64,000 nucleotides of DNA, taken from the NCBI GenBank assembly GCA_015350385.1, contig WNKI01000001.1, positions 2,110,015 to 2,174,014 of the forward strand, given 5' to 3'. The position numbers and the translations under genes were made by a program. This DNA comes from Aculops lycopersici (lineage: Eukaryota > Arthropoda > Arachnida > Trombidiformes > Eriophyidae). Shown piece by piece: positions 10,747 to 20,800 of this stretch. Below the pieces are notes generated by a model. It saw nothing but the letters and a program-made list of their open reading frames with translations, was not told the origin of the DNA and did not search any database. Every line of letters starts with the position of its first letter. The stretch's first letter is position 1.

Positions 10747-11591
10747 TACGCAAGTCTTTATATAAAATTATCGAAGTTGACATCTTGTCAAGTCGAATAG
10801 GTGCCTGTTATTTTGTGATTGTTGTCTAAACGATATGCTAGTGCCCGTACATCTGAGCTCGTAGTGGCCTGCGACATTATCCATTGATGTCATATTTTCG
10901 ATTTACATCCTCTGCGGCTCTTCTATCCAAAGTATTCCGAGGATTTTTCCAAGTTTACGGGCATTCAACATCGAAGGTGTCCGAAGATTGGGTGCCCTCA
11001 ACGGACCTAGGCGCAACAATTGGGAGAGCAATCACCATTCTAGCCGAGAGTTCCCTGTTGTCGCCTCAATCTTGCACGAGCAGATTTGGAAATTTTGAAA
11101 GTCGCGCTCTTTCTCTCTGTCACGTGTCGTAGCGCGCAGTCTCTCGCGCTGAACGCACAATGTACACGCTCGCGAACTACACAAGCAATAGGCAGGATTT
11201 GCCCTAGCTTCTGAATAGCAAAATCCTCGATCCATCTGCAAAGTACAGGCTTCAGTGAAGGCATCTCGTCCCCTGGATTCTGTACTCATGATTCGAGAGC
11301 GCGAATTGCCAACATTAAACTGATGCTCATATCTCTTTCAAGCTTATGGCAAATGAAAACAACCCTCATTTAACTCGCTGTCACTTATTAATCCTTTCTC
11401 TATTGATAGAATCAAAAACAAAAATGGAATAGTAACAATAATTTTATTAACCTCGACACTCCAAATTAACTTAGTTTCCTGCTCATCAAAGTTAATTATT
11501 GTACTGTCACAAGAAGACATAGTCATTTCGGCGCGCCAGATCATATCGCCCACTTCAAGTTAATCATACTATTGATAGAAACCTAAACAAG
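10747..11591. other. Intergenic region upstream of PPM1G
   Basis: No credible coding frame. A CACGTG E-box lies at 11121-11126 in a CT-rich, CG-containing stretch, which could be part of a promoter. The frames on the minus strand here show no family resemblance. Confidence 0.5.
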
Positions 11592-13640
11592 ATGGGGTGT
11601 TACATGAGCACACCAGACAGTAGGGTTTTTGTGACCGAGGGCAAGGGTAGAAACTTCGCCTTTGCCACTGCCTCCTGTCAGGGTTGGCGACGGGAGCAAG
11701 AGGATGCCGAGGATTGTTTGCCAGACTTCGATGACAATGCTAGCTTATTTATATTATGCGACGGTCATGGCGGCGCAGAAGTTGCCCAATATACAGTTGA
11801 TCATTTGCCTGAGTTCTTAAAAAATCATCCTCTCTACAAGGAGGGCAAGTACATGGAAGCTCTCGAGAAGGCATTTGTGGAGTTTGATGTTCAGCTTCAA
11901 TCTAGAAGGGTTATGAAATCTTTAGCCGAGTTAGCGGAACGCAACTTTGAGGAGATTTACAAAGATAAAAAGTTCAAAATAATACAAATGGAAACAGGCA
12001 AGGAGATTGAACTTGAAAAACCTCAAAATAATAACAACATCAACAAAGAAGAAGAGCAAGACAATAAAAGTGAGGAGGCAGCTCCCGAGGCCTGCACTAG
12101 TGATGCCCGTGGTTCCTCTAGTGGCGGTAGTGGAGCTGCAGGTGGTTCTTCGTCGAGTAACGGCGAGAGCACCATTGTTGATGATGTAGATCCAGATACT
12201 CTGAGAAAAGAGGCTCAGGTTCCATTGAAACAGTTATTAGAGCAATATTCAGACATGACCTCAAAGCGTGTCAAAGGCCTGAGGGCCGCCTACCAGCCAT
12301 CACCAGTTATTAGGCCCAAGCGAGATGCCGGTGACGAGCTGGTAGATCCAAAAGTATCATCATCTACCTCAAACGAAAGCGAAAAGCAAAGTACTTCAGA
12401 TACCGTCGACGGCGCCGCCGCAACCAAATCAGGCGACCCACAGCCGTCCTCTTCAAATGGTGGTGACGAGCCAGGACCAAGTTCATCGTCGCCCCTGATA
12501 GAAACAAATCTCATCAAGCAAGTCATGTTGCGCTACTTTACCAAAGACGCCGATAACAGTGACGAAGATTCCGAGGATGATAGTGAATTCGATGGAAACT
12601 CAAGCAACGAGGATGGCGACGATGAAGATGACGAGAACGCAGGTGAGGGGTCCTCGAAGAAGCACCGACTCAAGCACAAGCGGTCTTCGAAAGGAACCGA
12701 GCTCTCAGAGGACTCCGATGATGTCGAAGACGATACAGATGATTATGATGACAGCGAGGAGGATAGTGACGAGGAAGAGGAGGACGACGACGAGCAGGTA
12801 GATAACGAAGGCGACGAAACTGACGATGATGGGCAAGAGGCAGAGGATGAGGAGGATTTTGATGCCGAGGAGGAACTCTCATTGGACGAACTGGCCAAGC
12901 TAGTGCCAGAGCGACCAGATGCTAGACAGCATCAGGCTGGTAGTGATAGTGGGTGCACGGTGGTTGTAGCTTTGATCAAGGATGATAAATTGTATGTCGC
13001 TAGCGCGGGCGATTCAAGGTGTATTCTGATCATGCGAGATGGCGAGTGCAAACCCATGAGTTTCGATCATAAACCCGAGGATAGTCGTGAAAGATCTCGA
13101 ATCAATAAGGCCGGCGGAAGGGTCACTGAGGGTCGTGTTAATGGAGGATTGAACCTATCGCGAGCCTTTGGTGATTTTGTCTACAAGAACTCCAAGCTGG
13201 ATCCCAAGGATCAGATGATAACCCCATGTCCAGATGTCAGAGTAGCCGATCTAGACCCAAAAGATGTGGAGTACATATTTTTAGCCTGTGATGGAATATG
13301 GAATTCCAAGCGAAACCAAGCAACCGCAAATTTTATCCGCAAAACAGCTCCAACAGTGGACTATAATCTGGTCGACATATGCGTTAAATTGTTCAAAGAT
13401 TGTATGGCGCCCAGCACGGAGGGAGACGGAACCGGATGTGACAATATGACATGCATTCTTGTTAAATTTGAGAACCCAACTCAGGCAAAGGTGGAGGATT
13501 CAAATGAAAACGATCTCAAAACAAATCAGCAAGAGGATTCCCAAAGTATCGATTCAACTTCATGCAAAAGATCATCACCTAGTGAGGAAACAGAGCAACA
13601 ACAGCAGCAGACATCAAAGCGTCAATGTCTCGATGCTTAA
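11592..13640 (+). CDS. PPM1G: PPM1G-type protein phosphatase 2C (Mg/Mn-dependent)
   Basis: A 682-residue single-exon Ser/Thr phosphatase (human PPM1G is 546). The family dephosphorylates splicing and chromatin substrates in the nucleus. The catalytic domain is split by a long acidic insert, the hallmark of PPM1G. Metal-binding motifs seen are QGWRREQEDAED, D57-GHGG, AGDSRC, CDGIWN (D567) and GDGTGCDNMTC (D617). The insert (about residues 130-440) contains Gly/Ser-rich and Asp/Glu-rich runs and is longer than in human. The N-terminus MGCYMS could be myristoylated, as proposed for PPM1A/B/G relatives. The C-terminal tail has a polyglutamine run and a KRSS...SKRQ basic segment that may be a nuclear localisation signal. 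Confidence 0.95.
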   Translation: MGCYMSTPDSRVFVTEGKGRNFAFATASCQGWRREQEDAEDCLPDFDDNASLFILCDGHGGAEVAQYTVDHLPEFLKNHPLYKEGKYMEALEKAFVEFDVQLQSRRVMKSLAELAERNFEEIYKDKKFKIIQMETGKEIELEKPQNNNNINKEEEQDNKSEEAAPEACTSDARGSSSGGSGAAGGSSSSNGESTIVDDVDPDTLRKEAQVPLKQLLEQYSDMTSKRVKGLRAAYQPSPVIRPKRDAGDELVDPKVSSSTSNESEKQSTSDTVDGAAATKSGDPQPSSSNGGDEPGPSSSSPLIETNLIKQVMLRYFTKDADNSDEDSEDDSEFDGNSSNEDGDDEDDENAGEGSSKKHRLKHKRSSKGTELSEDSDDVEDDTDDYDDSEEDSDEEEEDDDEQVDNEGDETDDDGQEAEDEEDFDAEEELSLDELAKLVPERPDARQHQAGSDSGCTVVVALIKDDKLYVASAGDSRCILIMRDGECKPMSFDHKPEDSRERSRINKAGGRVTEGRVNGGLNLSRAFGDFVYKNSKLDPKDQMITPCPDVRVADLDPKDVEYIFLACDGIWNSKRNQATANFIRKTAPTVDYNLVDICVKLFKDCMAPSTEGDGTGCDNMTCILVKFENPTQAKVEDSNENDLKTNQQEDSQSIDSTSCKRSSPSEETEQQQQQTSKRQCLDA

Positions 13641-14201
13641 ATAACCTGGCACCGATGACCACCAAACTCACATTCATTAGATCTAAATACATCTATATAT
13701 TTATATATATTTATCCGTGAATCAATCAATCAAACAAAAAACGATACCACGACCACTACCAAGTACCAAATTTGACATTTCAATCAACTGATTGGTTTTC
13801 GATACCACAAGTGGCATGCGCATACTTAACTTTTGCTGAAGGAATGATTAGCTTTGAACCCTGATGCGATTGCCGTTGCACCTGTTGCAATTAATCTTTT
13901 CGATACTCATGTTTGGAGATGTTTTACTGTCCATAGAAAAACAAACCATATAAATATATATATGTATATAATAAACGAAAATTTGATCTTCCTTCTGTTC
14001 TTCCACCGAATATTTCGAGGTTAGTAAAGAAGATTCTACGACGAATTAAGCGCATGAGGCCCCTAGGCGCCTCATGCGCAGTCTCGCTGGAGCGCAACTA
14101 AGAGGTGGCCCATGTATTCCTATGATCGCATCGCTAGGCGCCTCAGGCGCTAGTTGCTTTCTTGTCGCCCAAGAGTGCACTTGAATTTCCTAAGTCTCAC
14201 C
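13641..14201. promoter_or_regulatory. PPM1G 3' end and Wnt promoter gap
   Basis: An AATAAA poly(A) signal for PPM1G lies at 13970-13975, after an AT-rich 3' UTR. Two GC-rich inverted repeats follow (14050-14079 and about 14134-14153), immediately before the Wnt start. They contain the shared string TAGGCGCCTCA. A role in the Wnt promoter is inferred from position. Confidence 0.45.
14050..14079. repeat. Perfect 11-bp inverted repeat
   Basis: Arms GCGCATGAGGC (14050-14060) and GCCTCATGCGC (14069-14079) are exact reverse complements around an 8-nt loop. It is located between the PPM1G poly(A) signal and the Wnt gene. Confidence 0.9.
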
Positions 14202-17200
14202 ATGGCTAGCCACTTGAAACTATCCCTTCTGGTGGCTTTAATTGTTGCGAGCCAGTTACATGTACAAGATGCCAAGACGGAGCAACCACAAGATCGAGTC
14301 ATCAAGCGTCAAACCTCGGAAAATTCTTTTACCGTTAAGCCAAATCAACAACAATCTACTCGTTTTACAAACCTGAATGGCCATGCTCAAGTTGCTGGGT
14401 TTTCACCCCGCAGCTCGGGAGGCTCGGTGGTCTTGCCAGCAAACAACGGGGTTCAGTACAGCAAGCACAATTATTTAAACCTCCAACCTGCACAATATGT
14501 ACCAACTGCAACAGAATCAACGACGACCACAACATCACAGTCGCCGGTGGTTGCATTTGTCGAGACCACAACTAGGGCAACGTCACAGCCAATCAAAAGC
14601 GAGACTCACCTTCAGTCTACTAACAACAACTTCATACGGCATCTAGGTAATCTAGAGCTGGCCATGCGTCAGGTGAGCGGCGACGAGACCTTGTTTCAGC
14701 CTTCGCCTATCTTGGATGTGCCTGGTCATTCGTTTGATTGGTCTACATCCAATGGAGGCAGTCAGGTAGACAGAGTAAATAATCTTGGACGACAACCACC
14801 GACTGGCTACCATGAGTTTGAAACATCGCCATCATCAGCGTCGTCACAACCGCCACCGACATTGCACTCAATGGCGCCTCAACTTATAGCCTCGACGACA
14901 CCTGCAACCTCAACGACAGCAGCAGTAGCAACCACCACCACTACCGCTGCAACTACAACGGAACATAGCAACAATATTCTCCAACTCGACTCAACTTTAG
15001 CCAACACCATTGCTGTCAACAATCATTTTACTCATCAAAAGGAGTATCCAACAACCAATATGATGGCCAATGGTTCGGTTAGTTCGTTGGCTACTGACTT
15101 GAACAACAATCAAGTCACGTACGAGGGCCAGGCGACAGCACCTCCCCCTACGCCGAGCGATTATTACTTTTCCTCCTCAGAAAAGCTGCCCAATAACGAG
15201 GGCAAAGCCCCGAATGCCTGGTGGTAAGTTACGACTAGATTAGTGAGCCAAAAGTTGAGACTTTTCTCTACTCCAACTTCGTCTTGTCCTAGATGGTCAG
15301 TAGTTTTAAAACTTTGAGTTATGTAATCTAGTAACATAGCAAACATTAACTTCCGAGACTTGTCAAGCCAAGTGGACAATCACACAATTTCCGTTCAAGT
15401 GAGCAGCGACGGCGGCAGCGGCGGCGCCCAGGCGTCCGGTCCAGCTCCCGATTGTTTGTTTTTAGTCGAGCGCACAACGGGGCAAATCAAGCGGCCAACT
15501 TTAACGACTAAGGAGATTTACCATCTAAATGAGGGGTCGTTAAAGAAGCGCTAGTGAGCAAGTGAGCGAGAGGGAGAGAGAGAGAGAGAGAGTAGGAAAA
15601 CGAGAGCAAATGAGAAGGGGCGAGGGGAGCGATAGAGACACTAAACTCGACTTGACTCGACTCGACTCCAAGTTGACTCATCTGAGGGCTCGGCTCGGTT
15701 CCAAATTGATACATCGAACTAGAGAACCGTGAAAAGAACTCTAGCTTGTCTTTCTAACTAAGCGTTACAACTCTTGATTCAGATTAGTGCTACTGACTAG
15801 CAAACTAGAATGAAACAACAATGGGCCTCTCAGGACCATAGTCAGCGTATAGCCAAAGAGGACAGTCAAGACAAGAGGAGGCGAGCAGCAGCAGCACCAA
15901 CAACAACAACAATGATGAACTTGTGAGATATTGTTGTTATTATTATTATTTAACGCACAACTAGAGTGCGAGTCAATAGGTTTAGTGGCAGCGGCTGACG
16001 GTAGTTCCGGTGTAGATCAAATTGACTTTTCTCAGAGCTACTCACCATCTAAATCTTTCCAGCTAACATATAGTTTGTTACTTGATTACTGCCACTACCA
16101 CTGGCGGAAGCGTGCTAGTCGCGACACATCGACATCCGAGCGCCTCGCTTCAGTGTCTCCAATAGAGATTCTATCTCCCTGATGGCTATATGCATGTAGA
16201 TTTTGTTAGATTTGCCCGCCAACTCTACGTTTAATGGAGAGGAAATGGAATTGCCATCTCATGGAGATGTCATTGTTGCACTAATGCAGAGGATTCAATT
16301 GAGAGTTGAGGCCAATCTTTCCAACTTGCCAGTCACTTAATGAGCCGTCGCGAGTTCAAGAGGAAGCTGAGCAATCACTTCTTCTTCTTCTCTCAACTAT
16401 AACCATTGTCTCTTTACACTCACCACTAGATCTTCTTCTCAATGACGCGATTTGGCGCTGCAACTTTGCAGCTGTCAACAAACATAAGTTATCCTGACCG
16501 CAAACTAATCAATCGACAAACGATTCTCATCTATCATCCACTTTAATCTCGCGCTTGCTCGCTCGATGCTTACTCAACAAAACTAAAATAGGGCCATTGG
16601 AATAGGCCACGAGTTTGAGAGAGCAATCAACTTGACCAAAGACGACTACTTGGACTATTGTGCCAAATCGGAGCTTTTAGTTGGAAACAAACAGAGATCT
16701 TTGTGCCGGATGCATCCGAAAGTGATTCCAGTTGTCGCCAGGGCACTCAGGATGGCAATAGACGAATGTCAGTCTCGTTTCTCATCAAATCGTTGGAATT
16801 GCTCTCTGGCTGTGGTTATGCAACAAAGAGGCCATCTTGCAGCTAATAGTAGTGGACCAGCCCCGGGAGATTTGCAAGTTTTTGGCGAGTTTATGCGCCA
16901 CTCAATCAGGGAGAGATCATATCTGAATGCCATCACTTCGGCCGCATTGGCTCATGCCATGACCAAGGCTTGTAGTCAGGGCGAGCTACCCGAGGAGTGT
17001 AGTTGCGATAGGCGCATTAGATCCAAGAGCAATCGGGGCAAAGTTGAGTGGACTGCCTGCTCGGATGACATTGACTATGGAGCTAGATTTAGCCGCGACT
17101 GGACGGATACCACAAGTAATGAATCGGACACATCGACTATGATCAACACCCACAACAACGAAGTTGGCCGACGAGTCTTCAAGTCCGCAACAGACATTAC

Positions 17201-17748
17201 CTGTACCTGTCAGGGAGGCGACGGAACTGGCTTGTGTCAGACTAAAAAGTGTTGGAAACACCTTTCGCCCTTTACGGAGATAGGCGACGAGCTGCTGCGC
17301 CGCTATGAGAGCGCGACTCATGTTCAACTGTCCAATAGGGATCCTCAGAAGCTTAGGCCAGTTAGACGTGGAGTTAGGAAGCCGAAGCGCAAGGATTTGG
17401 TTTTCATCGACGAGTCGCCCGATTATTGTAGTCCAGACAACAGGTGAGTGTAGTATAGTAGGTTTGTTTGTTTTGAACTCTCTTCCAATTCGAATGGCGA
17501 TATAGCAAACTAACTTTATAATCACCCTAATACAATAATACAACAGACTTGGTGTTTTAGGTACCCAAAACAGACACTGCAACTCCACAAGCTCAGGACC
17601 AGACAGTTGCTCGCTACTTTGCTGTGGCCGAGGCTATCAGGTTTTTGTGGACGAGGTCGAGGAGGATTGCAATTGTAAATTTGTTTGGTGCTGCCAAGTG
17701 AAGTGCGACAGATGCAAGCGTCAAATCACTGCAGATATATGCAACTAA
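14202..17748 (+). CDS. Wnt5: Wnt5-like secreted ligand, three exons, no acyl-serine
   Basis: Exons 14202-15223, 16592-17443 and 17547-17748 join in frame (2076 nt, 691 aa); both donors (GTAAGT, GTGAGT), both AG acceptors and both phase-2 junctions agree. The ATG at 14202 has a good context (CACCATGG) and begins a signal peptide. Residues about 25-335 are a low-complexity Ser/Thr/Gln/Asn region with a dibasic site (IKRQ). The junction reads NAWWAIGIG, like NSWWSLGM of Wnt5a. The Wnt core has RWNCS, HNNEVGRR, LVFIDESPDYC, LCCGRGY and a normal Cys framework. A long pro-region before the Wnt domain is known from Drosophila Wnt5. The site normally CHGxSGSC reads CQGGDGTGLC (residues 547-556): no serine, two extra residues. 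Wnt identity is sure; the Wnt5 assignment is probable. Confidence 0.9.
15224..16591 (+). other. Wnt intron 1 (1368 nt)
   Basis: Bounded by GTAAGT at 15224 and AG at 16590-16591. It contains a (GA)n tract at about 15573-15592, CAA/ATT triplet runs (15897-15950) and a CT-rich 3' half. The frames inside it show no protein family. The intron interrupts a TGG codon after its second base. Confidence 0.8.
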
Positions 17749-17877
17749 TAACTTGAGATGTTAACATAAGATGTAAACAAGAATATCACTCTTAAAGTAT
17801 TCATGAGTTGAGTATTCTAGGTAGGAGTATCTCGGGTGTGTCGGTGGTGGAAGGGGAGGAGGAAGAGATTTGTTTGA

Positions 17878-17883
17878 TTTATT
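17878..17883 (-). terminator. Poly(A) signal for the MET-like gene
   Basis: TTTATT on the plus strand (AATAAA on the minus strand), 14 nt after the stop codon of the receptor gene and inside the 148-nt gap to the convergent Wnt gene. Confidence 0.65.
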
Positions 17884-17896
17884 TTAGGTGCATAGG

Positions 17897-20800
17897 TTAC
17901 TTGAGACCATCACCATAGGTGTTGTCACGACTGACTTTCTGTTGTCCATCTTTGGCAATCTTCAACTCGCTTATCACATTTGAGACTCTGATCTCGAGCT
18001 CACTAAATGTCGGCCGATTGGCCGGGTTCTCGTCCCAACAGGACAACATAATTTTGTATAATATCACGGGACAATATCGAGGCCGTAGCATGCGTCGGCC
18101 CTCTTTCAAGTATTTGAAAACATCAAAGTTGTTCACGTCTGGATAAGGAACCACTCCCCTCGTCATGAGCTCCCATAGTAGAACTCCATAGGACCAAACG
18201 TCCGTCTTCGTGTCATAAGTACGATTCTCTAAACTCTCAATCGCCATCCATTTAACAGGTAACTTGATCTCTCTATTGTCGCTACTGTAATAGTCACGCT
18301 CATAAATATCGCGTGACAGTCCAAAGTCTGCAATCTTTACGGTCATATTCTCATCCAACATACAATTTCTAGCTGCTAGATCCCTGTGCACAAACTTCAG
18401 CATAGATAGGTAAGCCATACCTCTGGCCACTTGGGTGCCAAAGTCAATCAATTCCCTCACTGTTGGGGACGAGGCTTCGTCGCTGATATATGTCTTGAGA
18501 TCGCCGTATTTCATGAACGGAGTGATCACCATTGGTAATCCGTTCGAGTCAATGGAAACTCCAATGAGAGCTAGTACATTTGGATGCTGGAAGTCCTTCA
18601 TGACTAAGCCTTCATTCAAGAAAGCAATCACTTCCGTTGGGTTATCCCATGAGTTCCTATCATGTAGAGTCTTGACAGCAACATCGACTCGCTCTCCGGT
18701 TTCTTTGACTTTGAAGATTCCAACACGAACCTGGCCGAATTGTCCCCGACCTAGAGGTCTACCCAAAGTCAAACACTGACGGCTAATCAGTATATTTTCC
18801 CTCTCTAATTCGTCGATAATTTCCTTATCAACGTATTTATATATAAGAGGTTCGTCCTCTACCAACTCTATTAAGATATCACCTGGTTCTTTCCTATCAA
18901 ACATGGGGCTCGCTTTGGTCGAGGATGGCGAGTTTGGTTTCTTCAAGTATCTAAGTTTACCTTGCAGAAATAGATAGATTAGAACAAAAGGTGTTACAAC
19001 GAGGATAATCAACAGAGACCAATACCATAATGAATCGCCGTCATCTCCTGTGGTTCCTTCGACGATGACAGTTTCGTTCTTGCTTAAGTTAACCAAATCC
19101 CCTCTGAATTGATAACTGAGAGATAGGTTGTATCCTTTATACGAGTTGCGTGGCTCCATCTTCTGTTTTATGCCATCGATCATAAATATCAGAGATCGGT
19201 TCGTCACTACATTGCTGTAATCTGTTCCATTAGCATTTGGAATCGAAATGGGTTCTAGCAAACAGGTGACATTGTCTTGATGAGATTCGGTAACTTTACA
19301 GGGAACATCATCGAGACGAATACTTATATTTGATCCAATATTTATATTCTCACCGAAGATGTAGGTCCTAGCTCCACCAGTCAGTGGGCCTCTTGACGGA
19401 TATAAACCAAATACTTTGGCCTCCAAGAATTCAAATAGATCCTTAGCCACCGTGTTGCCCTGCCTACTTATATGACTCGATTGGTCATCTACCTCAACAC
19501 GTATTGAGGCACTCCTAGGAGAGGAAACAGGTTGGATAGTGCAATACAACTCATCGTCAAAGTACTCGCCATGTCTACACTCTCGGCCGTCCACAGTAAC
19601 ATTGATGTATCCTTTCTTGAACCATCCAAAGTTGTCGCCAATTAGATGGATCTTTGTGTTTCCGGTGATTGGTCCAGCCTTAGGAAGAAACTCTTTGATG
19701 ATTGGTGGGCAAGATTTATGAATCTCAGACTTACATTCCTTTTCAAGCATGCAGACACCACCGCAAAACACACAATCAGAGTCGAGACTCATACAATCGT
19801 GACAATTATCCAGATGACTGCACGAGTTTGTGTCAAAGAGATGTACCTGATCTTTAGTGCTTGCTACAATATTAGATCCAAGAACTGAGTATCTAGAAAC
19901 AACTTCACCTCTGGCTTCAAGTTTCGGTTTTTCAAACTTTTCGTAAGTCTTGATAGTTTGATTGTTAAGGTTTGCAGTATAGTAGAAGTCTCCGTCTCTA
20001 CTCATATGTGACAGGAACCCCGATCCGGTGCCAATGAAAAATTTTCCCTTGCCAGTATGGTTAGAAAGATGAATAAAGTTAATCTCGTTCATCCTACCCA
20101 ACTTCATATAAGAGTCTTCTTTAAGATTGAATTGAACTATAGTGCCATCAATGTAGGGGTTTGCTAGACTTGTACACCACCCCTCTGGTGGCGAAGGGTT
20201 CGGTTGGCAGGAGGGATTTATAGTTGTGTTGGAATGACATTTCATCAGTAGTGGAGCCGAGATTAGACCATTGTTGCAGTCTGATGTGACTTTGTTGAAT
20301 ATATCTTCAATCAATTTTGTAGAATAAGAGCACAAAACGGTCTCCTCGGAGTCTTTCGCTGTGAATCGCGAATGGTCTTTGTAAGTTTCAAATACTATGT
20401 GTAACGATGAGTCGATATCGCCGAGCTCCAGGTGGGCTGTCCTTGCGTATATATTGTCGTGACTATTGCAGGTTAAAGAGATCTCGGTGTATGATGTCAA
20501 CTCGGGGTCGTTGTTGCAAATTCTTGCAAGTCTTACATTATTCTGTCCATCTGTTTTCTTGGGTGACTCTTCAATATCATTGAGTATAAAGTGAGTATAA
20601 TCATTTTGGTTGAAGATGTACACGTAATCGAATAATAAATTAAGGTTGTTCAACTTGGTTCTGTAGGGTAATACTGTATTAAGTTTCAAATTCAATTGCT
20701 TGATTTCAGGCACTTGAACAATCTCGTAACGACCGATGGCAGGTAAGTAAGGCACATATGAAGAGTTGAGGTTTTCATCATCATCAACAGGTGTCAATCG

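Noticed and set aside
14202..15227. Stand-alone secreted low-complexity protein ending at the TAA at 15225
   Set aside because: The stop lies inside a GTAAGT donor and splicing to 16592 continues in frame into the Wnt core.
16632..17447. Wnt as a single-exon fragment starting at TTG
   Set aside because: The frame is open upstream to a splice acceptor at 16591, and a GTGAGT donor precedes the stop; the conserved C-terminus is in the next exon.
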